From DASRAP01 sp964503275 (GTDB taxonomy: Bacteria > Gemmatimonadota > Gemmatimonadetes > Gemmatimonadales > Gemmatimonadaceae), in the NCBI GenBank assembly GCA_964503275.1, contig CAZCZO010000007.1:1-64000 (forward strand): 64,000 nt of DNA, read 5' to 3'. Position 1 is the first letter of the stretch, and each line of letters begins with the position of its first letter. Positions 17,014 through 28,768 of this stretch are shown here, one piece after another. The translations under genes and the position numbers were made by a program. Under the pieces are notes generated by a model. The model was not told where the DNA came from and ran no database searches. It worked only from the letters and a program-made list of their open reading frames with translations.

Positions 17014-17019
17014 TAGTTT
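17014..17019 (+). promoter_or_regulatory. glmM: -10 element (TAGTTT) placed for leaderless glmM transcript
   Basis: TAGTTT ends exactly 6 bases before the glmM ATG at 17026, so transcription should begin at or next to the start codon. There is no Shine-Dalgarno sequence in the gap, which agrees with leaderless initiation. Confidence 0.45.
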
Positions 17020-17025
17020 CCCCGC

Positions 17026-18405
17026 ATGACCTCGATGACCTATCCTGCCGGATTGATGGTGAGCGTCTCAGGTGTGCGTGGTGTGGTCGGTCGCACGCTC
17101 ACACCCGAGCTGATCGCCCGATTCGCGGCGGCATTCGGAAGCTGGGCCGTGGCACAGGGGCGGGCGCGCCATGTGGTGGTCGGGCGCGACAGCCGCGTCT
17201 CCGGCCCGATGTACCATCACATCGTCGTCGGCGCGTTGCGCAGCGTGGGCTGCGACGTGATCGACATCGGGCTCGCGCCGACGCCCACGGTGCAGCTCGC
17301 GGTGGAGCACCATCATGCGGCCGGCGGGATCGCCATCACCGCCAGCCACAACCCGATCGAGTGGAACGCGTTGAAGTTCGTGGGGGCGGATGGATTGTTC
17401 CTCGACGCCGCAGCCGGCGAGGCGATGCGCCGCTACATGGACAGCGGTCCGGTGTACGCGTCCTGGGAGTCGATCGGCGCGGAGGCCCAGGATGCCGAGG
17501 CGATCGCGCGCCATGTCGACGCCGTGCTGCGCTTGCCCTATCTCGATGTGCCGGGGATCCGCGCGCGGCGCTTTCGCGTCGCGCTCGACGCCTGCCACGG
17601 TGCGGGCTCGGCCATCCTGCCCGCCCTGCTGGCCGAGCTGGGCTGCGAGGTCTTCGCGATCGGGATGGAGGCGGACGGCCGCTTCCCGCGGCCGCCCGAG
17701 CCGGTCGCCGAGCAGCTGGGCGACCTCGGGGCGCTGGTCCAGCGCAGTGGCGCCGTCGTCGGGCTGGCCACCGATCCCGACGTGGACCGGCTGGCGATCG
17801 TGGACGAGCGCGGCGAGGCGATCGGCGAGGATTGGACGCTGGCCTTGGCGGCGCGGGTGGTCCTCGCGAAGCGCCCGGGGCCCGTCGTCACGAATCTCTC
17901 GACCAGTCGCATCCTCGACGATGTCGCGGCGGCCTTCGGCGTCGCGGTGACGCGCGCTCCGGTCGGCGAGGTGAACGTGGCGCTGGCGATGCGCCGGCTT
18001 GGCGCGGTGGTCGGCGGTGAGGGGAACGGGGGGGTGATCCTGCCCGATCTGCATCTGGGCCGCGATGCGCCGCTGGGCGCCGCGCTCGTGTTGCAGTTGC
18101 TGCACGAGGCCGCCGTCCCGCTCTCGCAGGTCGTGGCGGCGTATCCGCGCTATGCCATTCTCAAGGACAAGCTGCCACGGCCGAACGCGCCGCTCGACAC
18201 GGTGTATGCGGCCCTGCGGCAGGCCTTCGCCGATGCCGAGGTCGATACGCAGGATGGCCTGCGCGTGGCCTGGACGGATCGCTGGCTGCACGTGCGACCC
18301 TCGGGGACCGAGCCCATCGTCCGGGTCATCGCCGAGGGGCCCGATGCGGCCGCCGCCCAGGCGCTGGTCACGCGGGCCCGCCGTGAGCTCGCCGCCCTCG
18401 CCTGA
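17026..18405 (+). CDS. glmM: Phosphoglucosamine mutase
   Basis: The 459-residue alpha-D-phosphohexomutase has the four family loops: TASHNPIEWNALKF with the phospho-Ser, the metal loop DPDVDRLAIVD, the sugar loop GEGNGGVILPDL and the phosphate loop RPSGTEPIVRV. The family covers GlmM, phosphomannomutase and phosphoglucomutase. The glmS gene 38 bases downstream makes GlmM (glucosamine-6-P to glucosamine-1-P, for UDP-GlcNAc and cell wall) the best call. The sugar loop GEGNGG differs slightly from the GEQSGH of classical GlmM, so broader specificity is possible. Confidence 0.87.
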   Translation: MTSMTYPAGLMVSVSGVRGVVGRTLTPELIARFAAAFGSWAVAQGRARHVVVGRDSRVSGPMYHHIVVGALRSVGCDVIDIGLAPTPTVQLAVEHHHAAGGIAITASHNPIEWNALKFVGADGLFLDAAAGEAMRRYMDSGPVYASWESIGAEAQDAEAIARHVDAVLRLPYLDVPGIRARRFRVALDACHGAGSAILPALLAELGCEVFAIGMEADGRFPRPPEPVAEQLGDLGALVQRSGAVVGLATDPDVDRLAIVDERGEAIGEDWTLALAARVVLAKRPGPVVTNLSTSRILDDVAAAFGVAVTRAPVGEVNVALAMRRLGAVVGGEGNGGVILPDLHLGRDAPLGAALVLQLLHEAAVPLSQVVAAYPRYAILKDKLPRPNAPLDTVYAALRQAFADAEVDTQDGLRVAWTDRWLHVRPSGTEPIVRVIAEGPDAAAAQALVTRARRELAALA

Positions 18406-18443
18406 CCTCGACTCAGCACACCCTAGCAGACCGGAGCAGCGCC

Positions 18444-20266
<1,823 letters not shown>

Positions 20267-20270
<4 letters not shown>

Positions 20271-22744
20271 TCATGCGTTCCTTGGTGGTGCTCGGCGTCG
20301 CCGCGACGGCGGCCGCCGCCCAGCGCGATGTGCAGACGCGCTTCGTGGACGCCGAGCGCCAGTGGCGCGCCGGGCGCTACGACTCCGCACTGGTCGCGCT
20401 CGGCACACTGCTGCGCGACCCTCAAGCGGCGGCACTGCTGCCACGCATCGCTGAGCTGACGGGTGAGCCGTACGCGTCGCGCGAGGTGGCGCGCGACGCC
20501 CGGAACCCGCGCTGGTCGCCGGATGGCCGACTGGTGATGTACGAGACCGGGACCGGTGAAGCCTTGCGGACGGTGGTGGTCCAGCTCGGCGAGACCATCA
20601 CCCCATTGGCCTCGGTGACGGGGAACCGCGCGGTGTTCGCGCGCGACAGCCGCTCCCTCGCCTATCTCACGTTCGGCACGGAGGGCGCACCCCCGCAAGT
20701 CCGACGGCGGCCGCTGATCGATCGCTCCGCGGAAGTGACGCTGCCGAGCACCGGGTGGCTCGTGCGCGAGCTGGCCTTCGGGGCCGACGGCAGCACGTTG
20801 TTCGGTCTTGCCGAGCGCAGTGGGGAGCGGACGACGCAGGTCGTGGCGTGGCGTCGGGGTGCGAATGCGGCCGAGGTGTTGACGCGAACGGATTCCGCGA
20901 AGGCCGGTCTCATCGTCGCGGGCGAGCGGTATCTCGTCTACGGGGTGCGGGCCGGGGTGGCCGTCGGCGGCGGCGGCCGCGGCGGCGCGAACGTCCCCGG
21001 CGGCGGGGCGTCCTTCGAAGTGCTCGATCTGGTCGAGGGCACCACGCGCCGCTTCGCGGGACGCAATGTCGCGGTGGCGCGGGACGGCGCTGCGCTCACG
21101 TATCTGAGCGGGACCGGAACGGTGTCGGTGATGCGTCTCGCCTTGGTGCCCGGCGCGCAGCCGACCGCGCTCGCCTCGACCACGCTCCCCGTCGCGAGCC
21201 CGGCGATCTCGCCCAGCGGCACCCGCGTGGCGTTCCAGATGATGCCGCGCGAGGACTGGGAGGTGTATGTGGTCGGCGGTAGCGACACGACCCCGCGGCG
21301 CATCACCCGCGAGATCCAGCACGATCTGCTGCCCGCCTTCTTGCGGGACGACCGGCTCATCGCGAAGATCGGCGAGAGCCGGCATCGCCGCGTGCATGCC
21401 TATGACCTGGCCACCGGCGCGCGGACCCGGCTGTTCCACAACAATTCCGTGCGCACCATCGCCCCCGAGTATGAGTGGGTCGCCGATGACCGAGGCGAGC
21501 GCCTGCTCATCGTCGCCGAGCGAGACGGCGATACCGTGACCCCGCACCGGCATCTCTACGTCACCGACCTCACGCGTCCGGTCTCGCGGGAGCACCTGGT
21601 GTCGCGCGTGGATTCCGCGCTGCGTGCCGAACGCGCCTTGGCGACCTTCGCCGCGTCCGCGTATGCGCCGATCGACAGTGCCGTGCGGGCGGCCGTGGCC
21701 GACGTGGATGTCGGTCGCGTGTACGGCTATGCCCGGGACCTGTTCGCGTTCGACTCCAAGCACATCACGCAGCCCGGCAATCTCAAGGCGCGCGAATATC
21801 TCAAGGCCACGTATGAGTCCTTCGGCCTCCAGGCGGCCTACGAGACCTTCACCGCGAATCAGGGGGTGAATCGCGCGGGCGTCAGCACCGCGAACGTGAT
21901 CGCCGTGCTGCCGGGCACGACCAACCCCGAGCTGGTCTACGTGATCAGCTCGCACTTCGACTCGCGGGCCGAGGGCCCGGGTGCGGACGACAACACTTCG
22001 GGGACCTCGGTGTTGCTCGAGACGGCCCGCGTCCTGGCCGCACGACCGCAGGCGGCGACGATCGTCTTCGCGTCGCTCACCGGCGAGGAGTCCGGCCTGC
22101 TCGGCGGGCGGGAGTTCGTGCGGCTGGCCAAGGAGGGCGGCATCCGGATCATGGGGGTGCTCAACAACGACATGGTCGGCTGGAAGAACGACGAGCGGCT
22201 CGACAACACCATCCGCTATTCGAACCCGGGCATCAAGGACCTGCAGCACGGGGCGGCGATGCGCTACAGCGACCTCATCACGTACGACGCGTTCTACTAC
22301 AAGAGCACCGACGCGCAAGCGTTCTACGACGGCTACGGCGACATCGTCGGGGGGATCGGGTCGTATCCGGTGCTCGGCAATCCGCATTATCACCAGCCGC
22401 ACGATGTGCTGGAGACCATCGATCAACAGTTGGTCGCCGAGGTGGCGAAGACGACCGTCGCGTCGATCATGATGCTGGCCTCCTCGCCGGCGCGCGTGTC
22501 GGGACTGCAGCTCGCGCGCGCGGGCGGCACCGTCTCGGTGCAGTGGACGCCGAGCCCGGAGCGGGACGTCACGGGGTATGTGGTCCGTGTGACGCCGCCC
22601 GGAGCGGCCGAGGGCAGGGAGCAGCGCACGAGCGGCGCGACGCTCAGCCTCGCGAATGTCGCACCCGGCAGTGAGATCGCCGTGAAGGCCATCAACGCAC
22701 GGGGGCTGATGGGCTGGGACTGGGCACGCAGCATCGCGCGCTGA
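20267..22744 (+). CDS. Secreted M28-family aminopeptidase with TolB-like beta-propeller and C-terminal FnIII domain
   Basis: The 825-residue protein has a short signal peptide (SLVVLGVAATAAAAQ). Residues about 70-420 show propeller repeats (NPRWSPDGRLVMYE, SPAISPSGTRVAFQM). The peptidase part (about 480-740) holds the M28 zinc ligands: SSHFDSR, GADDNTSGTSVLLE, TGEESGLLG, NNDMVG and HYHQPHDVLE. A fibronectin III-like segment ends the protein (VSVQWTPSPERDVTGYVVRV). It should cleave peptides outside the cytoplasm for nutrient use. The ATG at 20267 overlaps glmS; ATG 20273 is equally possible. Confidence 0.87.
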
Positions 22745-22745
22745 C

Positions 22746-23183
22746 ATGCGGGTCCTGCTCCAGCGGGTCGCGCGGGCGGAGGTCCGCGTGGACGGCGAGG
22801 TCGTCGGGCGGGTGGGACGTGGCGTCCTCGTGCTCGTCGGGATCACCGCCACGGATACCGACGCCGAGGCGTCGTGGCTCGCGGAGAAGATCGCGGGACT
22901 CCGCATCTTCCCCGACGCCGACGACAAGATGAATCTCGCGCTGGCCGATATCGGCGGTGGCGCCCTGGTGGTCTCGCAGTTCACACTGTACGGCGACGTC
23001 CAGAAGGGACGACGGCCCTCGTTCATCGAGGCGGCGCGCCCTGAGGTCGCCGAACCCTTGTACCGCCGGTTCGTCTCCTTGCTGCAGGCACAGGGCGTGC
23101 CCTGCGAGACGGGCGCCTTCGGGGCGATGATGGAGGTCGAACTGGTGAACGACGGTCCCGTCACCCTGTGGCTTGAGCGATGA
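22746..23183 (+). CDS. dtd: D-aminoacyl-tRNA deacylase
   Basis: The 145-residue protein is full length for DTD. It starts MRVLLQRVARAEVRVDGEVVG and has the two active-site motifs SQFTLYGD and NDGPVTL. It removes D-amino acids and glycine from mischarged tRNA. It begins one base after the peptidase stop and overlaps maf by 4 bases. Confidence 0.96.
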   Translation: MRVLLQRVARAEVRVDGEVVGRVGRGVLVLVGITATDTDAEASWLAEKIAGLRIFPDADDKMNLALADIGGGALVVSQFTLYGDVQKGRRPSFIEAARPEVAEPLYRRFVSLLQAQGVPCETGAFGAMMEVELVNDGPVTLWLER

Positions 23184-23779
23184 CGTTGCCCGTCATCCTC
23201 GCCTCGGCGTCGCCGCGTCGCCGCGAACTGCTCACGCTGATCGGCATCGCCCACGAGGTCCGTCCGGCCGACGTGGACGAATCGGTGCGCGCCGGCGAGG
23301 AGCCGGTGGCGTATGTCGACCGGCTCGCGCGCGAGAAGGCGCTCGTGGTCGCGCCGGACGATGCGCAGGCGGTGATCATCGCCGCCGACACCACCGTGGT
23401 GCTGGACGGCGAGATCCTCGGCAAGCCCGCGTCGGAAGAGGATGCCGTGTCCATGGTGACCGCGCTCGCCGGGCGCACGCATCTGGTGTTCACCGGCGTC
23501 GCGGTCCGTCGTGGCGCGCGCATCACCAGTCACGTGGATCAGGTGGCGGTCACGATGCGGCCGCTGAGCGAGGCGGAGATCCGCGCGTACGTGGCGACGG
23601 GCGAGCCGATGGACAAGGCGGGCGCCTACGGCATCCAGGGCTTCGGCGCGACCCTCGTCACGCGGGTCGATGGCGACTACTTCGCGGTCATGGGGCTCGG
23701 CCTCTCGGGCCTCGTGCAGGCCCTGCCCATCGTCGGCGCACGCTACGCCGTGGGACGCGGCGTGATCGACGACGACTAG
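23180..23779 (+). CDS. maf: Maf-family nucleotide pyrophosphatase
   Basis: The 199-residue protein opens with ILASASPRRRELL, the Maf signature, and has ADTTVVLDGEILGKP and DKAGAYGIQGFGA. Maf proteins hydrolyse non-canonical or free nucleoside triphosphates such as dTTP and UTP, and can affect septum formation. The subtype is not clear: the motifs suit the dTTP/UTP YhdE group. Its TAG stop lies in a CTAG shared with the convergent glycosyltransferase gene. Confidence 0.92.
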   Translation: MTLPVILASASPRRRELLTLIGIAHEVRPADVDESVRAGEEPVAYVDRLAREKALVVAPDDAQAVIIAADTTVVLDGEILGKPASEEDAVSMVTALAGRTHLVFTGVAVRRGARITSHVDQVAVTMRPLSEAEIRAYVATGEPMDKAGAYGIQGFGATLVTRVDGDYFAVMGLGLSGLVQALPIVGARYAVGRGVIDDD

Positions 23780-24825
23780 CGTCCGCCCGGCGGGTGCGAG
23801 GTGCGATAGGTGTCGTGCCAGTGCTGCACCTTCGCCAGCACGGACTCGGGCGTGATGCGGGACATCCGCCCCGGGCGATGGACCGGCGTCGGTGGGTAGT
23901 CCTCGCCCGCATCGCCATAGGCGTCCACGATCAGATCGCCGAAGCGTCGATGGGGACCGAAGCGCTTGGGGTTGGTATAGCCCATCAGCGACACGACCGG
24001 TCGGTCCAGGGCCACGCTGATATGCAATGGACCGGTGTCGGGCGAGAGCGTCAGCGCGCTGCCGTCGAGGATCCCGACCAGATTCCGCAACCCGCTGCCC
24101 AGCGCGGAGTGCACCGGCGCGCGGACCCGCTCGCGGATCACCCGCTCGGCCTCCAGCTCGCGCTCGCTACGTCCGCCGACCAGGACCGGCTGCAGGCCGA
24201 AGTCGTGGTACAGCGCATCGCAGACCGGTGCCCAGCGCTCCGCGACCCAATCCTTCTCCGCTTTGCTGGTGCCCACGACGATCGCCGCGGTCGGTCGGTC
24301 GAACGCCGCGAAGAACTGCTGCTGCCACGCGCGCTCGTGCGCCCAGGGCCCGAGGCCCCACTCGCGTGGCTCCGCGGGGACCTGCAGCCAGTCGAGGAAC
24401 TCGACGTATTGATCGGCGACATGTTGCGGCGCGCGCGCCGGGATGCGGTGCGTCGTGAACAGCCAATTCGCGTCGCGCGCCCGGGCACGGTCGAAGCCGA
24501 GCTTGACAGGCGCCTTCATGAAGCGCGTGATGACGCCGGCCTTGAAGTACACCTGCAGCGCGATCACGACGTCGAAGGGTCGGGACTGCAACTCCTCGCG
24601 CAGCGCGGCGAAGGCGGCCAGCCCACCGCGGCGATCGAAGCGCAGGATCTCGTCGATCGCCGGATGCCCCTCGACCAACGTCGCCGGCCCGGGCTGCAGG
24701 ATCCAGGTCAGGTGCGACCCGGGGGCATGGCGCTTGAGGGCGGTCGCGATGGGCAGTCCGTGCACGACATCGCCGACGGCGCTCATCAGCACGATGCCGA
24801 TGCGGTCGAGCGGCACCGTGCTCAC
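23776..24825 (-). CDS. Glycosyltransferase family 9 (lipopolysaccharide heptosyltransferase-like)
   Basis: The 349-residue GT-B enzyme has the N-terminal IGIVLMSAVGDVVHGLPIATAL loop, the donor site ALTLSPDTGPLHISVALDRP and VVSLMGYTNPKRFGP, as in WaaC/WaaF/RfaF proteins. These add ADP-heptose to the LPS inner core at the cytoplasmic face of the inner membrane. The start GTG at 24825 is in a 4-base overlap with the Kdo kinase gene, which strongly suggests LPS core work. The acceptor and exact sugar cannot be told. Confidence 0.88.
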   Translation of the reverse strand: MSTVPLDRIGIVLMSAVGDVVHGLPIATALKRHAPGSHLTWILQPGPATLVEGHPAIDEILRFDRRGGLAAFAALREELQSRPFDVVIALQVYFKAGVITRFMKAPVKLGFDRARARDANWLFTTHRIPARAPQHVADQYVEFLDWLQVPAEPREWGLGPWAHERAWQQQFFAAFDRPTAAIVVGTSKAEKDWVAERWAPVCDALYHDFGLQPVLVGGRSERELEAERVIRERVRAPVHSALGSGLRNLVGILDGSALTLSPDTGPLHISVALDRPVVSLMGYTNPKRFGPHRRFGDLIVDAYGDAGEDYPPTPVHRPGRMSRITPESVLAKVQHWHDTYRTSHPPGGR

Positions 24826-25565
24826 GCCGCCCCCACCGGGATCTGCAGCGCGTCGTGGTCCGCCGGGCCCAACGTGAGCCCCCGCTGCCGCGCCCACTTG
24901 TGCAGCGAACGCCGCAGTCGATCACGGTTCGCGCGCGCGACGATCTCACCGGGCTCCCCGAGTCGTACGCGGTCCACATCGAGGACGGCCGCCCGGATCG
25001 CGCCGTCGAGCGTCCGGCTCAGGTGGATGTTCTTGACGTTCAGATCGGGGTGCCAGACGCCCAGGGCGGCGAGGTCGTGCAAGAGCGCGCGCACTGCGGT
25101 CCACACCTCGTCGCGGATCCGCGCCGAGGCGGGGTCGGCCAGCAGGGTGCCAAGGTCCATGCCGTCGGGCAGTTCCTCGGTGGCCACGTCGGCGCGCTTC
25201 ACGAAGAACGACTCGCGGTAGATCACGAAGCCGAGCACGGCGGGGGTCGCGATGCCGTGCTGCGTGAGGAAGCTGGCGATCATCAGCTCGCGCGGCGCGC
25301 GCGGCAGGATGAAGCGGTCCCCGCGCAGCCGCGCGAGCAGTCCGCCGTGATGACTGCGGCGCACGACCACCGCGGGGCCGTCGAAGGGCAGGCGCACCGC
25401 ATACGCGGGCAGACGGCCCTCGAAGCTGCGGCGTGTGGGCTGCGCCGCCGCCCACTGGTACAGCGTACCGGACTGGGTCGCATGCGCGAACGCCGCGAGC
25501 AGATCCTGCCGCGCGACGATCCGCGTGTCGCCGGTGTCGAGCCGGTCGTATGCCGGCGCTACCAC
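24822..25565 (-). CDS. Kdo kinase-like protein (KdkA/lipopolysaccharide kinase family)
   Basis: The 247-residue small kinase fold has VVVRRSHHGGLLARLRGDRF near the N-terminus, FFVKRADVATEELPDGMDL, the catalytic HPDLNVKNIHLS and the metal Asp in AVLDVDRVRLG. These features fit 3-deoxy-D-manno-octulosonate kinase, which phosphorylates the inner core of LPS. The GTG start at 25565 overlaps the cyclase stop by 7 bases. Its partner downstream is a GT9 enzyme. It implies a Kdo-containing outer membrane. Confidence 0.85.
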   Translation of the reverse strand: MVAPAYDRLDTGDTRIVARQDLLAAFAHATQSGTLYQWAAAQPTRRSFEGRLPAYAVRLPFDGPAVVVRRSHHGGLLARLRGDRFILPRAPRELMIASFLTQHGIATPAVLGFVIYRESFFVKRADVATEELPDGMDLGTLLADPASARIRDEVWTAVRALLHDLAALGVWHPDLNVKNIHLSRTLDGAIRAAVLDVDRVRLGEPGEIVARANRDRLRRSLHKWARQRGLTLGPADHDALQIPVGAA

Positions 25566-27169
25566 TGCACGGCGAACACAGGGACCGGTTGGCTCTTCCC
25601 CTTCAGGGGCATCGCCTCGCGCTCGTCCATCGGCGGCAGCTGATGCAAGGCCGAGCGGAGCGCATCACTCACGAGGATCTCGCCGCCCGCCGCGGCCGAG
25701 CAGAGCCGGCTCGCCGTGTTCACCGTGTCGCCGATGACCGTGTACTCCAAGCGGCGCTCGGAGCCGATGTTCCCCGCGAAGGCCTCGCCGGTGTTGAGGC
25801 CGATGCCGATCTGCAGTTCGGGGCGCCGGTCGAGCCGCCACCGTTCGTTGAGCGTGACCAGCGCCCGCTGCATGTCGATCGCCGCCGCCAGTGCGCGGTC
25901 CGCGTCGTCGGGATCCCCGAGCGGGGCCCCCCACTGCGCCATCACGGCGTCCCCGATGAACTTGTCGAGGGTGCCGCCATGCCGGAACACGCAGTCGACC
26001 ATCTCGCTGAAGTACTCCGACAGCAGGGCGGCCATGTCGTCGGGGTTCATGGTCTCCGACAACGCCGTGAACCCGCGGATGTCACTGAACAGCACCGTGA
26101 CGATGCGCTTGTCGCCTCCCAGACGCACGGCGTCCGGCGCCGAGGCGATGCGCGCCGCGAGATGCGGGGTGAAGAAGCGCTCGAAGTTGCTGCGGACCAC
26201 GGCCTCCTGCTGCAGGCGTGACGCGAACTGCGAGTTCTCGAGCGCGACCGCGGAGATACCGGCGAAGGCGATCAGGAACTCCAGGTCATCGTCCGCGAAG
26301 CGCGTGGTGACCGAACTGCTGTCGACGTACAGCACGCCGAACGGGCGCCCGTTCCCCCCCACCAACGGCGCGCACATGGCGGAGCGGATCTGCTGCAGCA
26401 CCACCGACTGGCCCCCGAAGCGCGCGTCCTCCCCCGCGTCGTCCGAGATGATCGCGCTGCGCTCGTCGATCGCCGTGCGCGCGATCGACTGCGGGACGGG
26501 GCGCGTGGACTCGCCTCCCTTGCGGTCGCGCGAGAGCCGCGGGATCAAGCGGTCGTCCGCGTCGAGCAACAGCACGGCCGTGCGGTCCACCTCCAGCACG
26601 TGGAATGCATAGGTCACCACCTGGTCGAGCAGCGCATCCACGTCGCGCACGCGCGAGAGCGCCGTCGAGACCTGCAGCAGCATCGCCAGCTTCTGGCGCG
26701 CCTTGTCGTCGCCCGTGGCCAGCGAGGCCAACGCGGCATCGGGTGCGGCCGTTTCGAGCGAGATCTGTTGCGGCGAGAGGCCAAAGAGATCCGCGCCGCT
26801 CACCGGACGCTGCCGCACGATGGTCGCCCCCGCGCGCGGCGTCGGCGTGCCGGCCGCCGCCGCAGGGTCGGGGGCAGCTGGGACGACCATCGCCTCGACC
26901 CGGAAGGCCCGTTGCCCGAAGCGGATCACATCGCCGGCCGCGACCACGTAGGTCTCGATGCGGTCGTTCCCGACGAAGGTCCCGTTCGCCGAGTCGAGGT
27001 CGCGCACCGTCAGGCGGTCGCCGGCGGCCGTGAGCTCGGCGTGCCGACGCGAGATGGTCGGGTCGGGCACCGGGATGTCACTGGTCGGCGCCCGGCCGAC
27101 CACCCGGGTCGCGCCCTCGGGGAGCGGGAAGGACTCCGGTCCGTCGATGGCGATGAGTCGGAACGGCAT
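25559..27169 (-). CDS. Class III adenylate/guanylate cyclase with FHA and GAF domains
   Basis: The 536-residue protein has an N-terminal FHA domain (residues about 1-90: GRAPTSDIPVPDPTISRRHAE, DLDSANGTFVGNDRI), a GAF domain (about 165-320) and a class III cyclase domain (about 345-530: VTVLFSDIRGFTALSE, GDAVMAQWGAP, IGIGLNTGEAF, YTVIGDTVNTASRL). The metal-binding Asp residues and the transition-state Asn/Arg region are intact, so it is probably active. ATP or GTP preference is not settled. FHA suggests recruitment to phosphothreonine proteins. ATG 27169 is preceded by a likely leaderless promoter. Confidence 0.9.
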   Translation of the reverse strand: MPFRLIAIDGPESFPLPEGATRVVGRAPTSDIPVPDPTISRRHAELTAAGDRLTVRDLDSANGTFVGNDRIETYVVAAGDVIRFGQRAFRVEAMVVPAAPDPAAAAGTPTPRAGATIVRQRPVSGADLFGLSPQQISLETAAPDAALASLATGDDKARQKLAMLLQVSTALSRVRDVDALLDQVVTYAFHVLEVDRTAVLLLDADDRLIPRLSRDRKGGESTRPVPQSIARTAIDERSAIISDDAGEDARFGGQSVVLQQIRSAMCAPLVGGNGRPFGVLYVDSSSVTTRFADDDLEFLIAFAGISAVALENSQFASRLQQEAVVRSNFERFFTPHLAARIASAPDAVRLGGDKRIVTVLFSDIRGFTALSETMNPDDMAALLSEYFSEMVDCVFRHGGTLDKFIGDAVMAQWGAPLGDPDDADRALAAAIDMQRALVTLNERWRLDRRPELQIGIGLNTGEAFAGNIGSERRLEYTVIGDTVNTASRLCSAAAGGEILVSDALRSALHQLPPMDEREAMPLKGKSQPVPVFAVQW

Positions 27170-27175
27170 GCGCGG

Positions 27176-27181
27176 AATATG
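27176..27181 (-). promoter_or_regulatory. -10 element (CATATT) placed for leaderless cyclase transcript
   Basis: CATATT on the minus strand ends 6 bases before the ATG at 27169. No Shine-Dalgarno sequence is present in between. The same hexamer at the same distance precedes the first minor pilin gene. Confidence 0.45.
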
Positions 27182-27201
27182 CGGCCGTGCGGGGCCGATG
27201 C

Positions 27202-28698
27202 CTAGCGGACAACGCGCGCCGACCGCGCGCGGCCGATCGCCGTGAGCATCGCACGGGCCTTGTTCTCGGTCTCCGCCCACTCGGCCTCCGGGACCGAGTC
27301 GTGGACGATCCCGGCGCCCGCCTGCACGTGGGCCTCCGCGCCGTCGAGCACGCAGGTGCGGATCGTGATCGCGAGGTCCATCCGTCGGTCGTCGGCGGAG
27401 ATGTACCCGAGCGCCCCGGCGTAGGGCCCCCGCATCTCCGACTCCAGCTCGTCGATGATCTCCATCGCGCGGACCTTCGGCGCGCCGGTCATGGTGCCCG
27501 CCGGGAAGGTCGCGCGGAACACGTCGAGCGCGGACGCCCCCTCACTCAAGGTGCCATCGACACGGCTGGTGAGATGCAGCACGTGCGAGTAGCGCTCGAC
27601 GCGCATGAACTCCGGGACCGTCACCGACCCGTACTCGGCGATACGTCCGACATCGTTGCGGCCGAGGTCGACGAGCATCACGTGCTCCGCGCGCTCCTTG
27701 GGGTCCTGCTCCAGCTCCGCCGCGAGCGCGGCATCCTCGGCGAGGGTGGCCCCTCGCGGGCGCGTCCCGGCGATGGGCCGCACCGTCACCGTCCCGTCCT
27801 GCAGGCGCACGAGCAGCTCCGGCGAGGAGCCGACCAACTCGGTGCCGTCCACCTCGAGGTGGTACATGTACGGTGACGGATTCAGAGAGCGCAGCAGCCG
27901 GTAGAGCACGGACGGGTCGAAGTCCCGCGGCACGCGGATCCGCCGCGCCAGCAGCGCCTGGAAACAGTCGCCCGCGCGGATGTACTCCTTGATGCGCTCG
28001 ACGTCGGCCACGAATCGCTCGCGCGTGGTCGACGACTGGCCGACCGCCGGCGGCGCGGCGACATCGAAGTCCAAGGCAGGGAGCGCCGGGGCGCTGCGCA
28101 ACCGGGCGATCGCGGCATCGACGCGGGCGCGCGCGTCGTCGTACAGGACGCGGAGTCGCGCCGGGGTGGTGTCGTCCACCCGCACCGACGCGACCACGCG
28201 CGCCGTCCCCTTGAGGTTGTCGATGATCACCAGCACGTCGGTGAACAGCCATACGGCGTCGGGCGCACGGTGTCGCCGGGCAGGGCGCTGCGGGAGATGC
28301 TCCAGGTGGCGGACCACATCGTAGCTGAAGTAGCCCACGGCACCGGCCCAGAACGGACCGAGTTCGGGAGCCGCGATGGGCGGATATTCGGCCAGGCGCG
28401 AGCGGAGATCGGCGAACACGTCATCGGGCCGACGCGCGCCGGACCATCCGGACGCAGGCGACCAGTCCTCGACCGTGCCGTCCACCAGCCGCCAGGCCGC
28501 ACGCGGCGCCGTCCCGAGGAAGGTGTAGCGCGACCACATCTCACTGCCGGCGGGAGCCGACTCGAGCAGGAAGGCGAAGGGCGGCTGTCGCAGGGCCGCG
28601 AAGGCCCCGACCGCCGTGGTGGTATCCAGCAGGATCTCGTCGGCGACGGGCACCAGCGACCCGGGCCGCGCACGCGCGGCGAAGGACTCGAAGCTCAC
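27202..28698 (-). CDS. trpE: Anthranilate synthase component I
   Basis: The 498-residue protein has the N-terminal PPFAFLLESA, whose LLES motif binds tryptophan for feedback inhibition, and the chorismate-binding domain with GTRPRGAT, ERAEHVMLVDLGRNDVGR and FPAGTMTGAPKVRAMEIIDE. It makes anthranilate from chorismate with a glutamine amidotransferase partner. No trpG or other trp gene lies nearby. PabB is the alternative, but the LLES motif favours TrpE. The GTG start at 28698 has a -10-like TAGCTT 7 bases upstream. Confidence 0.9.
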   Translation of the reverse strand: MSFESFAARARPGSLVPVADEILLDTTTAVGAFAALRQPPFAFLLESAPAGSEMWSRYTFLGTAPRAAWRLVDGTVEDWSPASGWSGARRPDDVFADLRSRLAEYPPIAAPELGPFWAGAVGYFSYDVVRHLEHLPQRPARRHRAPDAVWLFTDVLVIIDNLKGTARVVASVRVDDTTPARLRVLYDDARARVDAAIARLRSAPALPALDFDVAAPPAVGQSSTTRERFVADVERIKEYIRAGDCFQALLARRIRVPRDFDPSVLYRLLRSLNPSPYMYHLEVDGTELVGSSPELLVRLQDGTVTVRPIAGTRPRGATLAEDAALAAELEQDPKERAEHVMLVDLGRNDVGRIAEYGSVTVPEFMRVERYSHVLHLTSRVDGTLSEGASALDVFRATFPAGTMTGAPKVRAMEIIDELESEMRGPYAGALGYISADDRRMDLAITIRTCVLDGAEAHVQAGAGIVHDSVPEAEWAETENKARAMLTAIGRARSARVVR

Positions 28699-28705
28699 GT
28701 GGGTG

Positions 28706-28711
28706 AAGCTA
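28706..28711 (-). promoter_or_regulatory. trpE: -10 element (TAGCTT) placed for near-leaderless trpE transcript
   Basis: TAGCTT on the minus strand is separated by 7 bases from the GTG start of trpE. No leader peptide with Trp codons or attenuator hairpin fits in this gap, so classical trp attenuation is absent. Confidence 0.4.
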
Positions 28712-28768
28712 CTGGCCCGACACCCGGCATGGCAGGGCTCTGGCGTGTGGACGCTCCGGTGCCGACGT

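Noticed and set aside
18406..18443. glmS ribozyme
   Set aside because: The gap of 38 bases is far too short for the catalytic core.
27202..28698. PabB instead of TrpE
   Set aside because: The N-terminal LLES tryptophan site is present; PabB proteins usually lack it. Absence of trpG nearby leaves slight doubt.
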